Positions 56,434 to 64,000 of a stretch of DNA of 64,000 bases are shown one piece after another. Location: NCBI RefSeq assembly GCF_003001695.1, contig NZ_PVYX01000002.1, positions 124,001-188,000 on the forward strand. The letters run 5' to 3'. A model generated the notes under the pieces. It had not been told where the DNA came from. It worked only from the letters and a program-made list of their open reading frames with translations, and did not search any database. Numbering within the stretch: position 1 is the first letter of the stretch; each line of letters opens with the position of its first letter. Made by a program: the position numbers and the translations under genes. The stretch comes from Flagellimonas meridianipacifica (GTDB lineage: Bacteria; Bacteroidota; Bacteroidia; Flavobacteriales; Flavobacteriaceae).

Positions 56434-57714
56434 TTAAAGTCCAGAAGCCACAGAATGCAATCCCCTCTCTTTGATAATCTGGTTGCGAACATCCAAAGCT
56501 CTGTAGGTGGCTATGGGTTCTATAGCGGCATTGCTTTGCAATCGTGCCTCTCTCAAAAGCGGTCTTACATCTGTACGATATGCATCTTGTAGGATTTCTT
56601 GGCATAAGACTACGTCCTGTTGTTTTTGGGCTTCTCGCAAAGCATTTTGATCTACAAGCAAGGCTTGCGCATGCGCTATCTGAATGGCTTCAAGAGATTG
56701 TAGTAAGTCTTCCAACGGATCTTTGATGTTGTGGCTGGCATCAATCATCCAAGCCGGTGATGGATTATTTTTGTTGTGTTCCATGCCATAGACCAATTCA
56801 TTCCAAATCAAGAACAAGGCATACGGTTTTATAGATCCTACGGTAAGGTCATCATCTCCATATTTACTGTCGTTGAAATGAAAACCTCCCAGTTTTCCTT
56901 TCATCATTAGCGTGGCCACAATTTGTTCAATATTGGTATTGGGTAAATGGTGTCCAAGATCGACCAATGTATATGCTCTGTCACCACAAGCTTCTGCTAG
57001 CATTAAAGAGGTGCCCCAGTCTTGGATAACTGTACTGTAAAAGTTGGGCTCATACGGTTTGTATTCAATAAAGAGCTTCCAATCATCTCTTATGGACTTA
57101 TAAATGTGTTGCAAGCTATCCCGAGTGTTTTGCAAGGCTTCCTGAAAATTGTGTTGCCCGGGAAAATTACTTCCGTCAGCTAACCATACCGTTAGGCTTT
57201 TGGAACCTAGTTTTTCACCAATATTAATGACATCAAGGTTGTGTTGGATGGCAAGTTCTCGAACAGAGGGGTCTGAGTTACACAGCGAACCGAACCGGTA
57301 ACTTTTTTTCATTCTTGGTTGATCTTGAAATGTATTGGAATTGACAGCGTCAAATTCAATACCCAAAGAAGCAGCGAATTCTTTAATAGCATTGGCATCT
57401 TCCGGGATATCCCAAGGAATGTGAAGGGAAATTGCTCCAGCCGATTGGGTCAATGAATGAAGCAAGCCTACGTCACTTATTTTACCTTCCAAAGTGGCCG
57501 GTTCTCCTTTGTAGGAAAATCTTCCGAACCGCGTTCCTCCTGCTCCCAGAGCCCAACTAGGAATAGCCACTTGCAAATCTTTCAGCTTTTTTAAGATATG
57601 CTCAACATCGGTTCCGTTCTTTTCAAGTTTTTCTGCTAGAAAATTATAGGCAGCTTCATGGGTCTCTAACCATTTTTGATTTTGTTCTATGATTTTTTCG
57701 ACACTCAGTTTCAT
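56434..57714 (-). CDS. rhaI: L-rhamnose isomerase (RhaI-type TIM barrel)
   Basis: The start at 57714 (MKLSVEKIIEQNQKW) is preferred; the ATG at 57762 adds 16 residues. 426 aa. Metal-binding residues of xylose-isomerase-like barrels are seen in WLADGSNFPGQHNF, LFIEYKPYEPNFYSTV, TLVDLGHHLPNTNIEQI, and GGFHFNDSKYGDDDLTVG. The family converts L-rhamnose to L-rhamnulose and differs from E. coli RhaA. It is the second gene of the operon, 84 bp after rhaEW. Confidence 0.87.
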   Translation of the reverse strand: MKLSVEKIIEQNQKWLETHEAAYNFLAEKLEKNGTDVEHILKKLKDLQVAIPSWALGAGGTRFGRFSYKGEPATLEGKISDVGLLHSLTQSAGAISLHIPWDIPEDANAIKEFAASLGIEFDAVNSNTFQDQPRMKKSYRFGSLCNSDPSVRELAIQHNLDVINIGEKLGSKSLTVWLADGSNFPGQHNFQEALQNTRDSLQHIYKSIRDDWKLFIEYKPYEPNFYSTVIQDWGTSLMLAEACGDRAYTLVDLGHHLPNTNIEQIVATLMMKGKLGGFHFNDSKYGDDDLTVGSIKPYALFLIWNELVYGMEHNKNNPSPAWMIDASHNIKDPLEDLLQSLEAIQIAHAQALLVDQNALREAQKQQDVVLCQEILQDAYRTDVRPLLREARLQSNAAIEPIATYRALDVRNQIIKERGLHSVASGL

Positions 57715-57798
57715 GGTAATTAAGCTGTCTTGATTCGTTTTCTTATCGAAGGATGTTATCAAATTTATGACATCCGATAGTCTATTTGGTTAAAAGAT

Positions 57799-59898
57799 TT
57801 ATCGCACAAAAGCGTTGGCCATACCTCCATCGACATTAATCGTATTGCCTGTACTCTTATCCAAAATAGCGACCAATGTGAAAACAGCATTGGCAATATC
57901 TTCAGGCAGTATAATTTCGTTTAATAGGTTGCGTTTCGCATAATGTTTTGGAAGCTCTTCTACCGAGATACCATAGGCTTTTGCTCTGCCCTCGGCCCAA
58001 TCGCCTTCCCAAATTCTGCTTCCCACAATGACCCCATCTGGGTTCACAGTGTTTACACGAATTTTTTGATATCCCAATTCGGCTGCCAACAAGCGTGTCA
58101 TGTGCTGTTGTGCTGCTTTGGCAGTACCATATCCAACGTTGTTGGGACCTGCCATAAGTCCATTCTTACTGGCAATATTCACAATGTTGCCACCAAGATT
58201 TTGCTTTTTCATAATAGCGACTCCTTTTTGTATCATCATAAACTGTCCTTTCACCAAAACATTCTGCAAGAGATTCCAATCTTCTAAAGTGGTCTCTTCC
58301 AACGATTTTGAAATGGCTAACCCAGCGGAGTGCACAACAATATCAACACCGCCAAAATCAAGGCAGGCTTTCTTATAGGTATTTTCTATTGAGAAAGGGT
58401 CTGTGACATCGCAAATCGTAGTACTGGCGATATCTTTATTATAAGAACCACTAATGCCCATTAAGTTATCTTCATTGACATCGGTAATTACAACATTTGC
58501 GCCTTCAGCGATTAATTTATCGGCAATAGCTTTGCCAATTCCCCCAGCAGCGCCAGTGATGACCGCTACCTTTCTAGAAAGAGGGCGTTCTTCAGGCATA
58601 CGTTGTAGTTTTGCCTCTTCAAGTAACCAATATTCGATGTCAAACGCTTCTTGTCTTGGTAAGGCTATGTAGGTAGAAATTGCTTCGGCCCCACGCATTA
58701 CATTAATGGCGTTTATATAAAATTCACTGGCAACCCTCGCGGTTTGTTTGTTCTTGGCAAAAGTGAACATGCCTACACCTGGATAAATGATGACCACTGG
58801 ATTCGGGTCGCGCATGGCAGGACTGTTGTCATGCTTGCAAGTTTCATAGTACTCCTTATAGGCTGCTCGATAGGTTTCAAACTGAGGTTTAAGCCTTTTT
58901 AAGACCTCATCTGTTTGGCTAAGGTCATCAGATTTCTCAAGGGAGAGCACCAATGGTTGAATTTTAGTACGTAAAAAGTGATCAGGGCATGATGTGCCTA
59001 GGGGAGCCAGTTTTTCTAAATCATTACTATTAATAAACTCCAATACTCTTTCATCATCAGTAAAGTGACCAATCATCGGTTCTTCGCTAGAACAAAGACC
59101 GCGCAAAAGGGGTGCTAAGGTTGCAGCTTTTTCCTTTCGCTCTTCAGATGGTAGACTTTCTATTTTTTTTCCACCAAAGACTTGACCTTCCTTTTCGATG
59201 TGTTTTTTAATGTATTCCGAAGCCATTTCAATGACTTCAAGACTATTCATATAGCACTCGTATGATGTATTGCCCCAAGTAAACAAACCGTGGCTTTCCA
59301 ACACAATACCGCGAATCCCAGGATTTTCGTTTAAACATTTTTCAAGTTGAAGCCCTAAATCAAAACCTGGCCGTTGCCAAGCGACCCATCCCATGGTGTC
59401 GCCCCAGATTTCATGAGTAATTTTTTTGCTGTCTTTTGTGGCTGCAATAGCAATAAGCGCATCAGGATGTAAATGATCAATATGTTTGAACGGTAGCAAT
59501 CCGTGTAGAGGCGTATCTATAGAAGGCGCTTTACTATTTAAGTCAAAAAGACAGTGATTGAAAAGGGCTACCATTTCGTCTTCATGTTCAAGTCCTCGAT
59601 ACACACCCTTTAAGTCTCTGAGACGTTCAGTATATAATCCAGCAATCCCTTGTGGGGTCAGTGTGCCTATATCACCTCCTGAACCCTTTACCCACATTAC
59701 CTCTACTTCTTGGTTGGTCAACGGGTCTTTTTCTATGGTTTTACAGCTTGTATTGCCACCACCATAATTAGTGATTCGTAGGTCGGCGCCTAAAATATTT
59801 GAACGGTATAGGAACAATGCCAACTGGTCATCACCCAGGGCATCAGCTTTTTCGTCCTCCCACAAATAATCAACATGATCAAAAGTTCTTGTTTGCAT
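57799..59898 (-). CDS. rhaEW: bifunctional rhamnulose-1-phosphate aldolase / L-lactaldehyde dehydrogenase (SDR)
   Basis: 699 aa, two fused enzymes. Residues ~1-420 are a class II aldolase/adducin domain with zinc histidines in LPFKHIDHLHPDALIA and the conserved ESHGLFTWG. Residues ~435-699 form a classical SDR: AVITGAAGGIGKAIADKL, the NIASKNG Ser region, and YxxxK in GYGTAKAA. The fused protein should split rhamnulose-1-P into DHAP and L-lactaldehyde and oxidise the latter to L-lactate. The gene is first in the operon. A 61-bp leader contains operator copy 1 at its far end. Confidence 0.94.
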   Translation of the reverse strand: MQTRTFDHVDYLWEDEKADALGDDQLALFLYRSNILGADLRITNYGGGNTSCKTIEKDPLTNQEVEVMWVKGSGGDIGTLTPQGIAGLYTERLRDLKGVYRGLEHEDEMVALFNHCLFDLNSKAPSIDTPLHGLLPFKHIDHLHPDALIAIAATKDSKKITHEIWGDTMGWVAWQRPGFDLGLQLEKCLNENPGIRGIVLESHGLFTWGNTSYECYMNSLEVIEMASEYIKKHIEKEGQVFGGKKIESLPSEERKEKAATLAPLLRGLCSSEEPMIGHFTDDERVLEFINSNDLEKLAPLGTSCPDHFLRTKIQPLVLSLEKSDDLSQTDEVLKRLKPQFETYRAAYKEYYETCKHDNSPAMRDPNPVVIIYPGVGMFTFAKNKQTARVASEFYINAINVMRGAEAISTYIALPRQEAFDIEYWLLEEAKLQRMPEERPLSRKVAVITGAAGGIGKAIADKLIAEGANVVITDVNEDNLMGISGSYNKDIASTTICDVTDPFSIENTYKKACLDFGGVDIVVHSAGLAISKSLEETTLEDWNLLQNVLVKGQFMMIQKGVAIMKKQNLGGNIVNIASKNGLMAGPNNVGYGTAKAAQQHMTRLLAAELGYQKIRVNTVNPDGVIVGSRIWEGDWAEGRAKAYGISVEELPKHYAKRNLLNEIILPEDIANAVFTLVAILDKSTGNTINVDGGMANAFVR

Positions 59899-59958
59899 AT
59901 TTTTGAAGTGTTTTTATACCACTTTCAAGACGAAAATAGAATAACAGATGTGTTCTGG

Positions 59959-59976
59959 CATCCTGTACTATACTGT
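59959..59976 (-). promoter_or_regulatory. shared operator copy 1, upstream of rhaEW and the GntR gene
   Basis: CATCCTGTACTATACTGT as read on the plus strand; the core is CTGTA-CTATA-CTGT. It lies 61 bp before rhaEW and about 93 bp before the divergent regulator gene. Confidence 0.65.
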
Positions 59977-60040
59977 CTCGTCAAGATAGGCAAAACTTAT
60001 GAATCTATTTTTTAATTAATACATTTAAGATTCAAATAAC

Positions 60041-60048
60041 TACAGGAT
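60041..60048 (+). promoter_or_regulatory. operator half-site before the GntR gene
   Basis: TACAGGAT, identical to the end of the shared operator in reverse complement (ATCCTGTA), 21 bp upstream of the regulator ATG. Suits autoregulation; weak on its own. Confidence 0.35.
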
Positions 60049-60069
60049 TTATTTAGTGATTGGAACAAA

Positions 60070-61122
60070 ATGGCGGCTGAAAGCATCGAACATATTAAGG
60101 TAGACGTAAATTCTAGAATTCCCAAGTATAAACAGATAGTTGATTCCATAATGGAGGCAATCGGAAGAGGTTATTTACAAAAAGGTGAAAAAATACCTTC
60201 CATCAATGAGGTGAGCGAAGAATGTTTGCTTTCAAGGGATACCGTGGAGAAGGCTTATGGAATTTTAAGAAAGCAAAACATCATTGAATCTGTGAAGGGA
60301 AAAGGTTTTTATGTCGCTAGGGCGGATTTTTCCTCAAAGATTAAGGTGCTGTTCCTCATCAACAAGCTAAGTACTTACAAAATGAGGATCTTTAACTCTT
60401 TCGTACAGGCATTGGGGACAAAGGCGCAGGTAGATCTCTTTATCTATCATTGTGAGCCCTCAGTTTTCAAGGACATTCTATCGAAAAGAATAAAAGAGTA
60501 CGATCAGTTTGTAATCATGCCTCACTTTAAGAACGAGAATCTAAAGCATATGGGGTGTACGGATGAGATTCTCGATGTAATACGACAAATCCCAGAAGAC
60601 AAACTCATCATTATGGACCGCAATATTTTGAGCCTGTCGATGAAAGTGGGACGAATCTATCAAGACTTCTCCGAGGATATCTATATTTCTCTATCGTCAG
60701 GACTTGATAAGGTAAAAAAGTATCAAAAAATAATTCTGGTCTACCCTTCCAAATCCATTTATCCCTACCCCAAGGGTATTGTTTCCGGTTTCATTAAATT
60801 CTGTTCAGAGCATTCCATGGACTACGAAATTCTTGATGAGATTTATGATAGTATGGAACTTCAACTTCATGATCTTTTTATTATAATTGAAGAATCCGAC
60901 TTAGTTAATCTGGTTAAACAATTAAGGGATCGTCATTACAAATTTGGAGAGGATATTGGCATAATTTCTTATAATGATACCCCTCTGAAAGAGCTTTTGG
61001 GAATAACCGTAATCAGTACTGATTTTTCAAAAATGGGCACCGTCGCAGCAGATATGATTTTGGAGAACAAAAAGATTACCAAAAAGAACGACTTTAATCT
61101 TATCGACCGACATTCGGTTTGA
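60070..61122 (+). CDS. GntR-family regulator with LacI/periplasmic-binding-protein-like sensor domain
   Basis: 350 aa. Residues ~12-80 are a winged helix (IPKYKQIVDSIMEAIGRGYLQKGEKIPSINEVSEECLLSRDTVEKAYGILRKQ). Residues ~95-345 have the two-lobed sugar-binding fold (KVLFLINKLSTYKMRIFNSFVQAL, then GIVSGFIKFCSEH and DIGIISYNDTPLKELL, with VISTDFSKMG). Such GntR proteins with a binding-protein sensor are typical sugar regulators in Bacteroidota. The position, divergent from rhaEW and ahead of susC, and the matching operators make rhamnose or a rhamno-oligosaccharide derivative the probable effector. Confidence 0.9.
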   Translation: MAAESIEHIKVDVNSRIPKYKQIVDSIMEAIGRGYLQKGEKIPSINEVSEECLLSRDTVEKAYGILRKQNIIESVKGKGFYVARADFSSKIKVLFLINKLSTYKMRIFNSFVQALGTKAQVDLFIYHCEPSVFKDILSKRIKEYDQFVIMPHFKNENLKHMGCTDEILDVIRQIPEDKLIIMDRNILSLSMKVGRIYQDFSEDIYISLSSGLDKVKKYQKIILVYPSKSIYPYPKGIVSGFIKFCSEHSMDYEILDEIYDSMELQLHDLFIIIEESDLVNLVKQLRDRHYKFGEDIGIISYNDTPLKELLGITVISTDFSKMGTVAADMILENKKITKKNDFNLIDRHSV

Positions 61123-61168
61123 TACTTTTCCTTTTAGGGTTTAGATAATTTCTTCATTTACCGCCTCA

Positions 61169-61185
61169 GTATTTTGGCAAAATAC
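61169..61185. promoter_or_regulatory. 17-bp near-perfect palindrome upstream of susC
   Basis: GTATTTTG-G-CAAAATAC: two perfect 8-bp arms around a single base. It ends three bases before operator copy 2 and may be a separate regulator site. Confidence 0.5.
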
Positions 61186-61188
61186 CCC

Positions 61189-61206
61189 ACAGTACAGTAC
61201 AGGATG
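61189..61206 (+). promoter_or_regulatory. shared operator copy 2, upstream of susC
   Basis: ACAGTACAGTACAGGATG; its complement CATCCTGTACTGTACTGT is the best-formed copy, with three CTGTA-type units. It is 142 bp before the susC ATG. Confidence 0.65.
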
Positions 61207-61259
61207 GATAGTTTTTCATCGTGTAATATTATTGTTAAGTATTGATAAATATGCATTAA

Positions 61260-61285
61260 TTCATGTAAGTTTTTGATTACATGAA
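61260..61285 (+). promoter_or_regulatory. 9-bp inverted repeat in the susC leader
   Basis: TTCATGTAA, 8-base loop, TTACATGAA, then AATTTTTG. It could form an mRNA hairpin (attenuator) or an operator between the regulator sites and susC. Confidence 0.4.
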
Positions 61286-61348
61286 AATTTTTGAGACATA
61301 TTTCAGGGTTTTTTTAAGAAAATTCAAACAACTAAACAAAACTAACGG

Positions 61349-64000
61349 ATGAAAAAAAATCTAATCGGGAAAGCTACTTCTAAATATCTTTCCTTCCTTT
61401 TAGTGCTTTTGGCACTTGTCCTAAATAGTTTTTCGGCTATTGGTCAAAATAGGACCATAACGGGCACCATTACAGCTGAAACCGGCGGGCCCTTACCTGG
61501 TGCCACAGTTATCGAAAAGGGTACTACAAATGGGACACAGACAGATTTTGATGGTCGATATACTATTAGTGTACCGGAGGGTTCTACTCTTGTGTACTCT
61601 TACATAGGTTATGTCGCACGGGAGGTGGTCATTGATGGAAGAAACACAATAGACATCGTTTTAACAGAAGATACTGCCCAACTCGATGAAGTAGTTGTAA
61701 TTGGTTATGGTACCAGAAATCGAGAAGACTTGACGGGTGCCGTTTCTACGGTGCAGGCTGCAACCATTGAAGATCAACCCATAACTACTTTTGAACAAGC
61801 CCTTTCTGGTCAGGTTTCTGGGGTCCAACTTCGACAAAACGGAGCACCCGGTGGGGGACCTGAAATCTTGATTCGGGGTGTCGCCTCTACTGGGGATAAC
61901 AACGCTCCTTTATATGTAGTTGATGGAATTCCTTTGGGCAATGTCAACAGCCAACGGGATAACTTTGTATTGAGTTCCATTGACCCGAACAGTATTGAGT
62001 CCATAAGTGTTTTAAAAGATGCTTCGGCAAAGGCTATCTATGGTTCTCGTGCTTCCAATGGGGTAGTGGTGATAACTACAAAGCGTGGAAAAATAGGAAA
62101 ACCGACTATTACATTTGGAGTATCCACAGGTTTTCAAAGCATCCCTGAATTTGAGCAACCCAATATATTGAATGCTGAAGAGTTGCGGCGTTATAGAATA
62201 GAAATCTTTGAGGACCAGCGTTTCGCCACAGGTTCTTTGGGGGCAGGTGAGGAAGCAGAATTAGACCGATTGATTGCATTGGGCGATTTGGGGGAAGGTA
62301 CCAATTGGTTTGATGAGATTACAAGAAGTGCACTGATTTCCGAATACAATGTTGGCGTAAACGGGGGTACCGAAAATGTTCGCTACAATATTTCCACCAA
62401 TTATACCAACCAAGATGGTACGTTAATCAATACTAATTTTAAACGATATAGCATCAGAGCTAATATTGATATAGACGTGACCGACAATATTCGGGTAGGC
62501 CTTAACCTAGCACCTACCCAGACCATTGCCACGGGGGGGCGCACAGATGCAGGTAGTGTGAACTTCCAAATTTTTAATGCAGTACCTTTATCCAGATGGC
62601 TGGACCCCTCCGCTCCTGTACTTGATGAGAATGGCGAGTTGACCAATATCGCCCGGGGAGATGTGCTGCCTTTTTTTAATGTAAACCCAGTATACCTCTT
62701 GACTGCAAGAGAAGATAACCGCCGTACCAACCAACTTTTGGCAGGAGGGTTTTTAGAGTTGGATATAATAAAAGGGCTCACGGCTAAAACCTTCGGATCA
62801 ATACAGTATATCGATCGTAGAAACACCTTCTTTGAACCTTCGGATTTTCCGGGTAGCAATTTGACACCCAATTTATTGGGAACTAGGCAAGCAAGGGCAG
62901 GCATCGACGAATTGACCAATTTTAATTGGATTTGGGAAAATACCTTGAGATACTCTACCACCATTGCCGAAGATCACCGTATTGACGCCTTGATTGGGGC
63001 TAATTTAGAGGTAAGACGTTCGGATAATACCATTATCCGTGCCGTAGATATTATTGACCAATCCATTCGGATTCCCAATTCTGACAATGTTAATCCCGAG
63101 AACATTAATAATTTCACAGGAAGAGGAGAAGCTAGTGAAAATAAACTGGTTTCCTTTATAGGCCGATTGGATTATGCTTATAAGGATAAATATTATGTTA
63201 CTGGTACAATACGCCGTGACGGTTCTTCACGTTTTGGTGCTGATACACGTTTTGGTAATTTTCCTTCAGTAGCAGCTGCCTGGCGTATTTCAAACGAACC
63301 CTTTTGGAAGAATATTAAAAACACTATTTCAGAATTTAAAATAGAAGGTGGGTATGGTATTAGTGGTAGCAATGCCAATATTGGAAATTTTCAGGCACAA
63401 GGTCGAATCAATCCATCCAACCCCAATACACCTAGGCCTGATTATGTTTTTGGAGGAAATAACGCTCCAGGAAGTGCAGTGACCAGTCTCCCAAACTCCT
63501 TATTGACTTGGGAAGAAGCCGAAGAAACCAATTTTGGGGTCGATTTAGGCTTTTTGAACAACAAAATCTTTTTGGGCATAGATTATTATAATATTGAAAC
63601 GGAAGGCTTTTTAGAAGATTTACCATTACCAACCACCTCTGGCTTTGGCTCTATATTGACAAATTTGGGAAGTATCCAAAATAGAGGTATAGAAATTGAG
63701 TTACAATTGAAAAACGTTTTTGGCGGTAAGGAATTTCAATGGGACGCCAACCTTAATTTTACCCGTAATCGAAGTGAGGTATTGGAGCTGTCCGCAGACG
63801 CAGGATTTATTAGGCGTGGTGTGATCGCTCGTCAATTTACTGAAACCGCTGTTGGTGAGGAAGTGGGATTATACCGTGGGTTCAAAGTTACCGGGTTATT
63901 TACCCAAGAGGATTTGGATAACCCCGATGTGCCTAAATATGATGATAATTCACAACAGGTAGGTTCCTTGAAATATGAAGATGGTAATGGCGACGGTATT
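61349..64000 (+). CDS. SusC/RagA-type TonB-linked outer-membrane protein (partial, runs off window)
   Basis: The frame from ATG 61349 stays open to 64000 (884 codons), so the C-terminus and barrel end are outside. A signal peptide region (SKYLSFLLVLLALVLNSF...) is followed by a carboxypeptidase-like domain (~35-110: TITGTITAETGGPLPGATVIEKGT, DFDGRYTISVPEG). The SusC box is LDEVVVIGYGTRNRED (~113-128). The plug has ALSGQVSGVQL, PEILIRGVAS and PLYVVDGIPLG. Imports oligosaccharides with a SusD partner, expected just downstream. The rhamnose cluster and shared operators suggest a rhamnose-containing glycan. Confidence 0.95.
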   Translation, partial: MKKNLIGKATSKYLSFLLVLLALVLNSFSAIGQNRTITGTITAETGGPLPGATVIEKGTTNGTQTDFDGRYTISVPEGSTLVYSYIGYVAREVVIDGRNTIDIVLTEDTAQLDEVVVIGYGTRNREDLTGAVSTVQAATIEDQPITTFEQALSGQVSGVQLRQNGAPGGGPEILIRGVASTGDNNAPLYVVDGIPLGNVNSQRDNFVLSSIDPNSIESISVLKDASAKAIYGSRASNGVVVITTKRGKIGKPTITFGVSTGFQSIPEFEQPNILNAEELRRYRIEIFEDQRFATGSLGAGEEAELDRLIALGDLGEGTNWFDEITRSALISEYNVGVNGGTENVRYNISTNYTNQDGTLINTNFKRYSIRANIDIDVTDNIRVGLNLAPTQTIATGGRTDAGSVNFQIFNAVPLSRWLDPSAPVLDENGELTNIARGDVLPFFNVNPVYLLTAREDNRRTNQLLAGGFLELDIIKGLTAKTFGSIQYIDRRNTFFEPSDFPGSNLTPNLLGTRQARAGIDELTNFNWIWENTLRYSTTIAEDHRIDALIGANLEVRRSDNTIIRAVDIIDQSIRIPNSDNVNPENINNFTGRGEASENKLVSFIGRLDYAYKDKYYVTGTIRRDGSSRFGADTRFGNFPSVAAAWRISNEPFWKNIKNTISEFKIEGGYGISGSNANIGNFQAQGRINPSNPNTPRPDYVFGGNNAPGSAVTSLPNSLLTWEEAEETNFGVDLGFLNNKIFLGIDYYNIETEGFLEDLPLPTTSGFGSILTNLGSIQNRGIEIELQLKNVFGGKEFQWDANLNFTRNRSEVLELSADAGFIRRGVIARQFTETAVGEEVGLYRGFKVTGLFTQEDLDNPDVPKYDDNSQQVGSLKYEDGNGDGI

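Noticed and set aside
57030..57039. CTGTACTGTA inside the isomerase gene as a further operator
   Set aside because: It lacks the ATCC lead and the final CTGT, lies in the middle of a coding sequence and is explained by the codons used. A similar ACTGTACTGA at ~54684 was rejected for the same reason.
62401..62964. 187-codon minus-strand frame within the SusC-like gene
   Set aside because: The plus strand carries an unbroken SusC frame with recognised plug and barrel motifs; the minus frame is a shadow.

Overview
The window is chromosomal DNA from a marine-type flavobacterium (Bacteroidota). The evidence is a proteorhodopsin of the Bacteroidota type, a SusC-like TonB-linked receptor, an ECF sigma/FecR/TonB-receptor trio, many short lipobox signal peptides, AT-rich DNA, and -7 promoter boxes of the TAnnTTTG type instead of E. 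coli-like -10 boxes. No rRNA, intact tRNA, CRISPR array or insertion sequence was seen.

Layout. 1-5150: an SDR oxidoreductase cut by the window edge, a small conserved protein, argS, then divergent proteorhodopsin and blh (retinal synthesis), which together form a light-driven proton pump module. 5145-11813: TonB receptor, FecR anti-sigma and ECF sigma on the minus strand, facing two very acidic lipoproteins built from lipocalin-like repeats. 11938-31478: mostly housekeeping and scattered single genes (ffh, folD, esterase, hydrolases, an HxlR regulator, a HerA-like ATPase, RidA, queE, a metalloprotease, a YkgJ protein, a sterol desaturase-like hydroxylase, a NamZ-like muramidase, a LolC/E-like permease, a cysteine synthase homologue), with one decayed SnoaL-like pseudogene. 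31475-36042: glyoxylate shunt, with a RamB/ScfR-type regulator divergent from malate synthase and isocitrate lyase. 36402-37763: a DnaQ-like exonuclease fused to a GIY-YIG/UvrC-like nuclease.

38465-46492 is the accessory part. It holds seven co-directional genes: a peptidoglycan amidase, a lipoprotein, a small cytosolic protein, a membrane protein with a lipase-like motif, two large proteins of unknown function that share a C-terminal module, and a patatin-like phospholipase with two membrane segments. A 13-bp perfect direct repeat lies just outside each end, and the right copy abuts a sequence resembling a tRNA T-arm. This is the best candidate here for an undescribed system: an inserted cassette combining cell-wall and lipid hydrolases.

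46774-64000 is a carbohydrate-use region. It holds galT, galK and an exported GH2 beta-galactosidase; then an L-rhamnose route: RhaEW aldolase/dehydrogenase, isomerase, FGGY kinase, FMN L-lactate dehydrogenase and an NCS1-family permease. A GntR-type regulator with a sugar-binding-fold sensor domain follows, then the start of a SusC-like receptor that runs off the window. A shared 17-18 bp element (ATCCTGTACTnTnCTGT) occurs upstream of the beta-galactosidase, upstream of the rhamnose operon and upstream of susC. This suggests that one regulator, probably the local GntR protein, controls all three units. The route would convert L-rhamnose to DHAP plus pyruvate, and the galactose genes would handle a co-released sugar.
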